64,000 bases of DNA, from contig NZ_WMIC01000006.1 in the NCBI RefSeq assembly GCF_009711135.1, positions 1 through 64,000 of the forward strand, read 5' to 3'. The DNA comes from Flavobacterium sp. LC2016-01 (GTDB taxonomy: Bacteria; Bacteroidota; Bacteroidia; Flavobacteriales; Flavobacteriaceae). The notes below the pieces were generated by a model. The model ran no database searches, was not told where the DNA came from, and was given only the letters and a program-made list of their open reading frames with translations. The position numbers were made by a program, and so were the translations under genes. This document shows, piece by piece, positions 47,255 through 58,785 of this stretch (positions within the stretch are counted from its first letter, which is position 1; every line of letters begins with the position of its first letter).

Positions 47255-48103
47255 ATGAAATTACCTTTTTTGACCGCACTTATGTTTAGCTGTGTTTGTT
47301 TTGCACAAAATAAAACCGACACAAGTTTGTATATGAAGTCGGATAAAGTTACCTATTTGACTGATATTGGCTCAGAATCAGGCGATTTATATCAAACAAT
47401 TGGACATCACGGACCAGCAGTCGAAAATGAATGGATGGCTTTGAGAATCTATTTTAGTGATAAAGTGGCTATTGACGTTTATTCTAAAGCAAAACCAGGT
47501 TTAGAATTAAAAGCGGCACATTGGTATCCAACACCAGAACAGCAAAAAGAAGGCTGGGGAGCTGATTATTATAAAGTGGCATCAACTGTAGGATTAGGAG
47601 GGGTGAAACTTTGGGATGGAGAAAAATTAGTTCCGTTAAATCCAGTGACGAATCGTTTGGCACGTGTTGGCAAAACAGACACGACTTCATGGATGGAAAT
47701 GATTTCAAAAGGAGTTCCGTACAAAGGAAAAAAAGTTGATATTTTAGTTCGAGTAACTGTATTTTCTGGAAAAAGAGAAGCTAAAGTTGAAGCGGTTAGT
47801 TTAACTGGAGAAAAAGTACAATTTGCTACTGGAGTAAATTATTTTAAAGATTTTCAAACTAAAAAAGGAACAAATTATATTGCCGTTTGGGGAAAACACC
47901 CTGAAGATGTTGCTGCCGAAGTTATCGAAATTGGAGCTGCAATTAAGTATAATCCTAAAGATTATGAAAAAACAACAGACGACGGGACACAGTATTTGCT
48001 GATTTCTAAACCAACAAAAAATTTAGAAACGCAAATCATTTCTTCAAGCGCCAGAGAACAGGAATTAAATACTTTGGATAAACTGGAAGCTTACATAAAA
48101 TAG
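47255..48103 (+). CDS. DUF4861-family secreted protein
   Basis: The 282-residue protein has a signal peptide (LTALMFSCVCFAQ). The domain is marked by TIGHHGPAVENEWMALRIYF, AIDVYSKAKPGLELK and GWGADYYKV-like blocks, which I recognise as DUF4861. Members occur in Bacteroidetes polysaccharide loci, especially those handling uronic acid-rich glycans, and are thought to be enzymes; I know of no activity that would settle the role here. The predicted fold is all-beta. Conserved His-His (GHHGP), Glu and Asp could be catalytic. It follows the toroid-like protein by 85 nt and precedes a palindromic repeat. Confidence 0.78.
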   Translation: MKLPFLTALMFSCVCFAQNKTDTSLYMKSDKVTYLTDIGSESGDLYQTIGHHGPAVENEWMALRIYFSDKVAIDVYSKAKPGLELKAAHWYPTPEQQKEGWGADYYKVASTVGLGGVKLWDGEKLVPLNPVTNRLARVGKTDTTSWMEMISKGVPYKGKKVDILVRVTVFSGKREAKVEAVSLTGEKVQFATGVNYFKDFQTKKGTNYIAVWGKHPEDVAAEVIEIGAAIKYNPKDYEKTTDDGTQYLLISKPTKNLETQIISSSAREQELNTLDKLEAYIK

Positions 48104-48204
48104 TATTGCTATGTTTCGTTAAGTCTCTTTTTAACACATAGAAACTAGGTTTTATATAAATGAGATTATGATTGTCGGCAAAAAACGTACTAAATAACTC
48201 AAGA

Positions 48205-48325
48205 AAGCACGCAGATAACGCGGATTAAACGGATTTCCACCGATTTAATATAAAAATCCGTTTTTATCGGTTTAAATCTGTGTCATCCGCGTGCCATTTT
48301 AAAAATTGGTACAAGTAACGAATAG
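48205..48325. repeat. Dispersed palindromic repeat, copy 2
   Basis: An imperfect inverted repeat is bounded by GCACGC and GCGTGC and contains AAACGGATTT and AAAATCCGTTTT. About 100 bp align closely with 54311-54430, including the shared tail AGTAACGAATA, so copies 2 and 3 are recent relatives; copy 1 (13192-13256) shares the core only. It fills the gap between the DUF4861 and metallophosphoesterase genes. A related arm of the 21800 repeat (AACACATAGAAACT) lies just upstream at about 48132. Confidence 0.8.
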
Positions 48326-48347
48326 TCATAAAAAAGAATAAAATTAC

Positions 48348-50177
48348 ATGTTTAGAATATCGTGCTTAATATTGCTTTTGTTTGCCTTGCATGGATGTAA
48401 AATTAAACAACCAGAAGAAAGAAAATCGCAACAAATTGCCTTTATTGCCGATGCTCATTTAGGTGACATTTTCGGGAAATTTCAGGATAATAATTATCAA
48501 GGAATCAAGAATCCTATAACTGGAGAATATGCCAATATTCGAACGATGAATTCGCAATTGCATTCGACTCGAATATTCAATGAAAATTATTTTGCTTTTA
48601 TTGCGGCTCTAGACGATATTTCAAAAAGAGGTATTAAACAAGTTGCGCTTCCGGGTGATTTCAGCGATGACGGACAGCCAGTTCACATTAGAGGTTTAAG
48701 AAAGATTCTGGATGGATATTCAAAAAAATATGGTATCTCATTTTTTGTAACAACTGGAAATCATGATGCACCAAAACCGTTTGCTCAAGATGCAGCGAAA
48801 ACGGATTTTTTAGGAAAAGATGGCAACGAACAAATTATCAGCAGTTCTAAAAGTATTTTAAAAGCTAAAGAAAATCAGTTAGAACCCATTATTACATCAG
48901 ATATAAAAAATGGAGGCTATAAAGAGACTTTGAATGAAATGGCCAGTTTTGGATTTTTTCCAAGAAAAGAATTTTTGTATTGGGAAACACCTTTTTCAAG
49001 TTATTCCTATGACGATTATAGTTTTGATAAAGCAGTAAATGAATCAGTCTTAGAAAAGAGAATTTATGCTGTAAAAGGCACTAATCTATTTCTTCCAGAT
49101 GCAAGTTATTTAGTTGAACCAACAAAAGGTATATGGCTTCTGGCAATTGATGCGAATGCTTATGTTCCTAACGAAAAGTTATCTGGTTTACCCAATAATC
49201 CAAATGATTTTTCAGGAGCAAGCATAGGTTATAATAACGTTCTTATTTATAAAAAACACTTGATCGAGTGGGTCAGAAAAGTTTCGGCGGAAGCCAAACA
49301 AAAAGGAAAAATACTGATTGCTTTCAGTCATTATCCGATGGTTGATTTTAACGATAATGCCTCAGCAGAAATGAAAAATCTTTTTGGATCAGATAAAATG
49401 CAATTGTCAAGAGTTCCTGAAGAAGAAGTAGCGCAGGTATTTGCAGATGCTGGCATTCAGATTCACTTTGGCGGACACATGCATATTAACGATACTGGAG
49501 TTAAAACATCGGCAAACGGAAATACATTATTCAATATTCAAACTCCATCTTTAGCAGCTTACAAACCGGCTTATAAAATACTTACCATTCATTCAAATTC
49601 TGATTTTGAGATTGAAACTGTAGTGGTTGGTTCTGTTCCGAAATTTAATGGTTTATTTCCTTTTTACGAAGAAGAATATGCTCATTTACAGAATATAAAA
49701 AGCCCCGCTATTTGGAATAAGGGTATTTTGAAAGCTAAAGATTATGAGGATTTTACACAATGGCATTTAAAAGAATTAGTGCGTCTTCGGTTTTTGCCAG
49801 AAGATTTTCCAGTCAAATTCTTAGCGTCGTTTGCAAATCTTTCAGGCAAAGATTTGTTAGTGATCAATAAAAATAGTTCAGAAATAGAAAAAGAAGTATC
49901 GGAGCGTAATTTAAAGCTTGACAATTTTGAATCATGGAAAGGCCTTGATATGATTTTCGATTTTTACAGATTAAAAAATGCGGATGAATTAGCGGTTCCT
50001 GAAATTGGTCTTAATAGATTAAAACAATATCAAATCGTTTGCAGACAACTTGAAAAAGCTGACGATGAAAAACTGGTTTTATGGGCAAAAATATTTTTAA
50101 AGACAATGAACAGCCAGCCTTCAAATCATTTTAAAATCAACTTAAAAAACAACACTATAGAGCGTATAAAACCTTAA
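48348..50177 (+). CDS. Calcineurin-like metallophosphoesterase lipoprotein
   Basis: The 609-residue protein starts with a lipoprotein signal (SCLILLLFALHGCK). The metallophosphoesterase metal ligands are all present in order: DAHLGD (Asp35, His37), LPGDFSDDG, TTGNHD, FSHYP and GGHMH. A C-terminal region of about 200 residues has no motif I know. Such enzymes cleave phosphate mono- or diesters, and the lipid anchor puts it at the envelope outside the cytoplasm. Phosphatases are uncommon in PULs, so it suggests the target glycan carries a phosphate or phosphodiester, such as an inositol-phosphate or mannose-phosphate link. Phosphate scavenging is an alternative. Confidence 0.88.
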   Translation: MFRISCLILLLFALHGCKIKQPEERKSQQIAFIADAHLGDIFGKFQDNNYQGIKNPITGEYANIRTMNSQLHSTRIFNENYFAFIAALDDISKRGIKQVALPGDFSDDGQPVHIRGLRKILDGYSKKYGISFFVTTGNHDAPKPFAQDAAKTDFLGKDGNEQIISSSKSILKAKENQLEPIITSDIKNGGYKETLNEMASFGFFPRKEFLYWETPFSSYSYDDYSFDKAVNESVLEKRIYAVKGTNLFLPDASYLVEPTKGIWLLAIDANAYVPNEKLSGLPNNPNDFSGASIGYNNVLIYKKHLIEWVRKVSAEAKQKGKILIAFSHYPMVDFNDNASAEMKNLFGSDKMQLSRVPEEEVAQVFADAGIQIHFGGHMHINDTGVKTSANGNTLFNIQTPSLAAYKPAYKILTIHSNSDFEIETVVVGSVPKFNGLFPFYEEEYAHLQNIKSPAIWNKGILKAKDYEDFTQWHLKELVRLRFLPEDFPVKFLASFANLSGKDLLVINKNSSEIEKEVSERNLKLDNFESWKGLDMIFDFYRLKNADELAVPEIGLNRLKQYQIVCRQLEKADDEKLVLWAKIFLKTMNSQPSNHFKINLKNNTIERIKP

Positions 50178-50235
50178 ATAGATCTTAAGATTTTAAATGC
50201 CGAAAAATAATTAGCTTGCATATATAATTCTTTGT

Positions 50236-53200
50236 ATGAAACAGAATTCCTTTATATTATTCTTTTGTTTGATTTTTGTTTATTATTCTCATTCTCAGAA
50301 TATTAAATTTGATCATTATAACGACAACAACGGACTGTCACACAATTCTGTGCGTCATATTGTTCAGGATAAAAAAGGTTTTTTGTGGTTTGGTACATTC
50401 TCTGGACTGAATCGTTTTGACGGATATCAGTTTAAAAAATACATGAGTTCTTCGGCAAGTGAAAACAGATTGCATAATGATGATATCACGGCTTTAGATC
50501 TTGATGAAAGTTCAAACAATTTATGGATTGGTACCAGAAAAGGACTGACACTTTATAAAATCGACACCAACGAATTTACAACATTTTTGCCTCAGGCAAA
50601 CAATTCAAAAAGCTTGCCTGATGAAGAAATTAGAGCCGTACATGTGGATAAATTCAAAAGGATTTGGGTAGGAACCAAAACCAAAGGAGTTTATATGTTT
50701 TTTCAAAAAGAAAACCGTTTTGAAAAAGTTTCGATTCCAGGATTTCAATATGTAAATGAAATTTTTGAAGACAAAAACGGCGGAATCTGGGTTGGAAGTT
50801 ATGAAACCGGATCGGTCGCAAAAATTACCTTAGATGCAAAAGGTGAAATTGTCCGCATAAATAATTATACGTTATTGGTTCCCAATTCAGCGGAAAAAAA
50901 TCCATACATTAATTTTATTTATGAAGATGCAAAGTCGGATATTTTTATAGGAACCCGCGAAGGCCTTTATAAACTGGATAAAGCAGCAAATAAATTTGTA
51001 AATCTTTATATAGAAAACAAAGAGATTAGAAACAATTTGGGACCTTATTTTCTGTCAGTCGCTAAAGCTCCAGACGGAAAATATTGGGTTGGAACACTTG
51101 GCGGTTTATTGGTTTGTAATCAGTTAGAAGACATTCAAAAAGGGAATTATAAATGGTATTATTCGATATTGTCTGATGATACTTCGATAGTTGACAATTT
51201 GGTATCGGCGTTATATTTTGATGCTTCAGGCGTTTTATGGATTGGTACCGAAGATGGATTAGATAAATATGATCCGTACGAAAACCAGTTTATTCTCAAT
51301 AAAGATATTTCTCATTACATTGGAAATCAATCTCCTAGAATCAGAGGGTTTGCAAAAACGTATGACGGAAAAGTAATTGTCGAAACAAGACACGACGGAC
51401 TTTTTATATCTAATGCAAAAGGTTTTGCACCATTATACAACAACAAAAAAGACATGGTAAGTATTTATTCTGATGACGGAAAAATATTTTACTGCGGACT
51501 CTGGAATGGGAATGTTTTGGTGTATAATTATTTGACCAATTCGTCAAAAGAAGTGAATGTTGGGTTTACTACAACACCGGTTTTTGCATTTAGCAAGATT
51601 GATGATAAAACCATTATGATTGGCTCTTTTGGTGAAGGAGCAGTGATATTGAATACACAGACTTTGCAAGTACAAAGTGCTACGGGTAAATTGCTTCCTG
51701 GTTTTCAAATTAATGCTATTGAAAAAGACAGAAACAATAATGTCTGGATTGCGACCGAAACTGGCGCAGCAAAATACAATACAAAAACAGGCAATATAAA
51801 AATCTACAAATCGCTTTATGCTCAAGAAAAAGGTATACCGCACGATGATAATATTAGTGATGTTTTAGTTGATATAAAAGGAAGAATTTGGGCTTCTACG
51901 CGTGTTGGGTTATGTCTTTATTCGCCTTCGAAAGATAATTTCATTCCGCTTACAAATCCCAAAGAGTTATCAGGAAACTGGATAACAGATATGTTGTCAG
52001 ACAGTAAGGGGAATTTATGGCTAAATATCAACAACAATACGGTTGCAAGACTTAATTCGAATTTAAAAGATGTAAACGTTTATCATGTAAAAAGCGGGAA
52101 CAGACTGGATGTTTTTAGTTCCAGCAGTTTTTTCAATTTTAACAGTTCCAATATTTATTTAGGGACTAAAAACGGTATTATTTATTTTTCTTTGGATAAA
52201 ATAATCAATAATAAATGGTCGCCATCGCCAGTAATTACTGAATTTAAAATTCAGAATGAAGAGATTGTTCCGGGAGCCGAAATTAACGGGCAAGTACCGC
52301 TTTCATCTGATTTGAATTACAGCAAAAAGATCGAACTAAATTATAAAAACCGCGATTTTTCGCTTCAGTTTTCGACGCCTTCTTTTACAAATGAAAAACT
52401 TAATAAGTTTGAATATATGCTGGAAGGTTTTGATAAAGATTGGATTACGACAAATAGCAGTTCAAGAACGGTTCAGTATACCAATCTTTATCCAGGAAGC
52501 TATACTTTTAAGATCAGATCGAGTAATAGTGACGGACATTGGAGCAAAGTCGTTTCTTATGAAATTGTAATTCAGCCTCCTTTTTGGTTGACGCCATTTG
52601 CATTGTTTCTGTTTCTGATACTTTTGTCGGTTATTTTTTATTTTGTTCGAAAAGAAATTAGAAACCGTATTCGCTTAAAACAAGAATTATTAACTGAAAA
52701 AATTAAACGTGAACAGGATATTAAACTCAACAATGAAAAACTTCGTTTTTTTACTAATATCTCGCACGAATTAAGAACGCCTTTGACCTTAATTTTAGGC
52801 CCTGCCAAACAATTATTAGAAGAAGGGAATGCAAGCGATTATCAAAAAAGCAGGTACAATTTGATTCATCAAAATGCAAGCCGAATGCTGAATCTTGTGA
52901 ATCAGGTTTTAGATTTTAGACGTGCTCAGGCTGGCGAATTAAAACTTAAAGTTTCGGAGACAGATATTATCTCTTATTCTAAAAATATCTTTGAATCCTT
53001 TAAAGAACTGGCTTACAATAAAAACATCACATTAAATTTTAATACCGAAAACGAAAATCTTACGGGCTGGGTTGATAATGATAAGTATGATAAAATTTTA
53101 TACAATCTATTATCCAATGCTTTAAAATTTACGAATAAATTCGGAAATGTTGACTTGTTCATGAGGCTTAAAGATGGAGAAGAAGGCAGATTAATTATTG

Positions 53201-54273
53201 AAGTAAGTGATGATGGAATTGGTATTCCCTTAAAAAGTCAGGAGAAAATTTTCAAGCGTTTTTATCAGGTTAAAGGCAATAAGGATCAAAATACGGGATC
53301 AGGAATTGGTTTGTCATTAGTGAAATCGTTGGTGGCACTTCATAAAGGAACAATTAAATTAGAAAGTACAGAAGGCGAAGGAAGTATTTTTACTGTTGAA
53401 TTGCCAATCGATCGCAGTTTTTACAGTGATAAAGAAGCATTTGAATTTGTTTTGAAAAATGATAATCAAAGCATGTCTATTCCAGAGAAAACGGTGAAAA
53501 AGATTCTCCAGAATACTGAATTGAAACAAAAAATAGTTGTAGTAGAAGATAATACCGAACTAAGAAAATATCTGGTAGATTATTTATCTGATTATTACAA
53601 AGTTTATGAAGCCGAAAACGGAATGGAAGGTCTGAAATTATGCAGACAAATTAAACCAATCCTTTGTGTGGCCGATGTTATGATGCCCGTAATGGACGGA
53701 CTAGAATTTTGTGAGGAATTGAAAAGAGATGAATTTATCAGTCATATTCCAGTTATTTTATTGACCGCACTTTCTGAAAACGATGATAAGGTCCGAGGTT
53801 ACGGCGTTGGTGCCGACGGCTATATTGTAAAACCGTTTGAGCCTTCATTGCTAAAAACGGTTATTGAAAATATCATTAAATCGAGATTAGAGTTAAAAGA
53901 AAAATTCTCAGGCGAAGTAGAAAGCAAAGTTGGTTTGCTGACACATTCTCCTATCGACGAAGAATTTATGGAAAAAATCACAGGTTTAATAAATGATAAT
54001 TTAAGCGAAGTTGAATTGTCTACAGAATTTCTATGTGATAAATTAGGTGTAAGTTCTTCAAAACTCTACCGAAAAATTAAAGAGCTTACAGATTTGGCTC
54101 CAAACGAATTTATTAGAACCATACGTTTGAAAAAAGCAGCACAGCTTTTGAAAACAAAAAGATATAATGTATCTGAAGTTACAGAATTAGTTGGCTTTAA
54201 TGATCCTCTATATTTCAGTAGATGCTTTAAAAAGCAGTTTGGTTTCCCGCCAAGTAAGTTAATTACGAGCTGA
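50236..54273 (+). CDS. Hybrid two-component system (HTCS) sensor-regulator of the PUL
   Basis: The 1345-residue protein has a signal peptide and a periplasmic sensor made of two seven-bladed-type propellers (Reg_prop repeats such as GFLWFGTFSGLNRFD, NLWIGTRKGLTLY, VLWIGTEDGLDKYD) and a Y_Y_Y domain (about 690-775). A membrane helix follows (about 785-806), then HisKA with His844 in ISHELRTP, a HATPase domain (DDGIGIP, GSGIGLSLVKSL), a receiver with Asp1147 in VADVMMPVMDG and a C-terminal AraC-type DNA-binding domain (about 1240-1343; YFSRCFKKQFGFPPSKL). HTCS proteins bind an oligosaccharide in the periplasm and activate their own PUL. It probably recognises the 33-bp sites at 32513, 35208 and 54470. 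Confidence 0.95.
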   Translation: MKQNSFILFFCLIFVYYSHSQNIKFDHYNDNNGLSHNSVRHIVQDKKGFLWFGTFSGLNRFDGYQFKKYMSSSASENRLHNDDITALDLDESSNNLWIGTRKGLTLYKIDTNEFTTFLPQANNSKSLPDEEIRAVHVDKFKRIWVGTKTKGVYMFFQKENRFEKVSIPGFQYVNEIFEDKNGGIWVGSYETGSVAKITLDAKGEIVRINNYTLLVPNSAEKNPYINFIYEDAKSDIFIGTREGLYKLDKAANKFVNLYIENKEIRNNLGPYFLSVAKAPDGKYWVGTLGGLLVCNQLEDIQKGNYKWYYSILSDDTSIVDNLVSALYFDASGVLWIGTEDGLDKYDPYENQFILNKDISHYIGNQSPRIRGFAKTYDGKVIVETRHDGLFISNAKGFAPLYNNKKDMVSIYSDDGKIFYCGLWNGNVLVYNYLTNSSKEVNVGFTTTPVFAFSKIDDKTIMIGSFGEGAVILNTQTLQVQSATGKLLPGFQINAIEKDRNNNVWIATETGAAKYNTKTGNIKIYKSLYAQEKGIPHDDNISDVLVDIKGRIWASTRVGLCLYSPSKDNFIPLTNPKELSGNWITDMLSDSKGNLWLNINNNTVARLNSNLKDVNVYHVKSGNRLDVFSSSSFFNFNSSNIYLGTKNGIIYFSLDKIINNKWSPSPVITEFKIQNEEIVPGAEINGQVPLSSDLNYSKKIELNYKNRDFSLQFSTPSFTNEKLNKFEYMLEGFDKDWITTNSSSRTVQYTNLYPGSYTFKIRSSNSDGHWSKVVSYEIVIQPPFWLTPFALFLFLILLSVIFYFVRKEIRNRIRLKQELLTEKIKREQDIKLNNEKLRFFTNISHELRTPLTLILGPAKQLLEEGNASDYQKSRYNLIHQNASRMLNLVNQVLDFRRAQAGELKLKVSETDIISYSKNIFESFKELAYNKNITLNFNTENENLTGWVDNDKYDKILYNLLSNALKFTNKFGNVDLFMRLKDGEEGRLIIEVSDDGIGIPLKSQEKIFKRFYQVKGNKDQNTGSGIGLSLVKSLVALHKGTIKLESTEGEGSIFTVELPIDRSFYSDKEAFEFVLKNDNQSMSIPEKTVKKILQNTELKQKIVVVEDNTELRKYLVDYLSDYYKVYEAENGMEGLKLCRQIKPILCVADVMMPVMDGLEFCEELKRDEFISHIPVILLTALSENDDKVRGYGVGADGYIVKPFEPSLLKTVIENIIKSRLELKEKFSGEVESKVGLLTHSPIDEEFMEKITGLINDNLSEVELSTEFLCDKLGVSSSKLYRKIKELTDLAPNEFIRTIRLKKAAQLLKTKRYNVSEVTELVGFNDPLYFSRCFKKQFGFPPSKLITS

Positions 54274-54310
54274 TTTTGTAATATGCCTGCCCGCTCGGAC
54301 AGATAAGACA

Positions 54311-54430
54311 AAGCACACAGATAAAACGGATTAAACGGACTTTCACCGATTTAATATAAAAATCCGTTTTATCGATTTAAATCTGTGTCATCTGCGTACC
54401 ATTTTCATAATTAATATAAGTAACGAATAT
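54311..54430. repeat. Dispersed palindromic repeat, copy 3
   Basis: Imperfect inverted repeat with AAACGGATTAAACGGAC and AAATCCGTTTTATCG, flanked by CACACAG and CTGTGTC words. It aligns with 48205-48325 over about 100 bp. It lies just after the HTCS stop and about 40 bp before the operator of the inositol oxygenase gene. Confidence 0.8.
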
Positions 54431-54469
54431 TTATTTTGTAATGTATTGTAAATCAGTTAAAGTGATTGA

Positions 54470-54530
54470 AAACTATCCATGTTTTTGACGAATTAGTCCA
54501 TTTAATTCTCTATTTGATAGTATATTTTTG
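54470..54530 (+). promoter_or_regulatory. Candidate HTCS operator (33 bp) and -7 box upstream of inositol oxygenase
   Basis: Half-sites TATCCATG and TAGTCCATT have TCCAT cores 21 bp apart (54470-54502). TATTTTTG (54523-54530) follows after exactly 20 nt and is a perfect TAnnTTTG -7 element. The inositol oxygenase ATG is 25 nt further on. This ties that gene and probably the following GH2 to the same regulator as SusC and GH89. Confidence 0.78.
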
Positions 54531-54555
54531 TGTAGTAATCTTTAAATAAAATCAA

Positions 54556-55428
54556 ATGAAAAAGATAATAGACACAGATAAGCCATTAAAGAACTTGGAC
54601 GAATGGGAAGATGATTTGCTAATTCGTTATCCTGATCCAAGTGAAAATATAAAAGAAAAAGAAGAGTTTAGAAATTACATTGATTCAGAAAGAGTAGAAA
54701 CCGTTAAGGAGTTTTACAGAATGAATCACACTTATCAAACCTATGATTTTGTTTGCAGCAAAGAAGAGGAATTTTTGCAGTTTAACAAAAAGAGTTTGTC
54801 TATTTGGGAAGCTGTTGAATTTTTAAATACGCTTGTTGATGACAGTGATCCAGACATCGATTTAGATCAGACACAGCATCTTCTGCAGACTTCAGAAGCT
54901 ATCAGAGCAGATGGACACGAAGACTGGTTTGTTTTAACTGGTTTTTTGCATGATCTTGGTAAAGTTTTATGTTTGTTTGGAGAACCGCAATGGGCTGTTG
55001 TTGGGGATACTTTTCCAGTAGGCTGTGCGTATTCAGATAAAATAGTCTATCCCGAATTTTTCAAAGATAATCCAGATTTTACAGATAATAGGTTTAATAC
55101 CAAATTGGGTATTTATTCAGAAAATTGTGGTCTAGATAAAGTAAAAATGAGCTGGGGTCATGACGAATATCTGTATCAGATCATGAAAGATTATTTGCCA
55201 GATCCAGCTTTATATATGATTAGATATCATTCATTTTACTCACAGCACAGAGAAAATGCCTATGCACATTTGATGAATGAAAAAGATGTAGAAATGTTTG
55301 AATGGGTTAAAAAATTCAATCCGTACGATTTATATACAAAAGCACCTGTTAAACCAGATGTAAAAGCCTTGCTTCCTTATTACAAAGAATTAGTCGCTAA
55401 GTATTTGCCTGAAAAACTGAATTTTTAG
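54556..55428 (+). CDS. myo-Inositol oxygenase (MIOX), cytoplasmic
   Basis: The 290-residue protein is full length for the MIOX family and has no signal peptide. The di-iron ligands of mouse MIOX have clear counterparts: His108 (HLLQTSE), His132-Asp133 (LHDLGK), His202 (WGHDEYL), His225 (RYHSFYS) and Asp258 (NPYDLYTK). Hallmark blocks DGHEDWFVLTGFLHDLGK and YMIRYHSFYSQH are nearly identical to eukaryotic sequences. The enzyme opens myo-inositol with O2 to give D-glucuronate. Placement in a PUL under the same operator as SusC and GH89 suggests inositol is released from the imported glycan. The similarity to eukaryotic forms may reflect old lateral transfer. Confidence 0.94.
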   Translation: MKKIIDTDKPLKNLDEWEDDLLIRYPDPSENIKEKEEFRNYIDSERVETVKEFYRMNHTYQTYDFVCSKEEEFLQFNKKSLSIWEAVEFLNTLVDDSDPDIDLDQTQHLLQTSEAIRADGHEDWFVLTGFLHDLGKVLCLFGEPQWAVVGDTFPVGCAYSDKIVYPEFFKDNPDFTDNRFNTKLGIYSENCGLDKVKMSWGHDEYLYQIMKDYLPDPALYMIRYHSFYSQHRENAYAHLMNEKDVEMFEWVKKFNPYDLYTKAPVKPDVKALLPYYKELVAKYLPEKLNF

Positions 55429-55465
55429 AATACAAATCACAACCTTTTTAAATTAAGAGCTTCTT

Positions 55466-55492
55466 CCTGCAGGGTTTTCAAAACCTTGCAGG
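55466..55492. repeat. 27-bp near-perfect palindrome
   Basis: CCTGCAGGGTTTT and AAAACCTTGCAGG form a hairpin with one mismatch around a central C. It lies between the inositol oxygenase and GH2 genes. No T-run follows, so it is not a typical terminator, though it could stabilise or trim the transcript. Confidence 0.55.
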
Positions 55493-55525
55493 TGTAACTC
55501 TTTATGGTTTCATATAAAAGAATAA

Positions 55526-58675
<3,150 letters not shown>

Positions 58676-58679
58676 TTAA

Positions 58680-58760
58680 TAGTGTTCAGTGTTCAGTTTT
58701 TAGTATTCAGTTCTCATTATAAGCCAAGACTGAACACTAAAAACTGAACACTGAACACTA
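58680..58760. repeat. Perfect 25-bp inverted repeat between GH2 and acetyltransferase genes
   Basis: Arms 58680-58704 and 58736-58760 are exact reverse complements and each contains the word TGTTCAGTGTTCAG, itself a short tandem repeat. A 31-nt loop separates them. Further CTGAATACTGAATA repeats follow to the ATG at 58786. No T-run downstream; it could be a dispersed element or an mRNA-stabilising hairpin. Confidence 0.75.
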
Positions 58761-58785
58761 AAAAAAACTGAATACTGAATAACAA

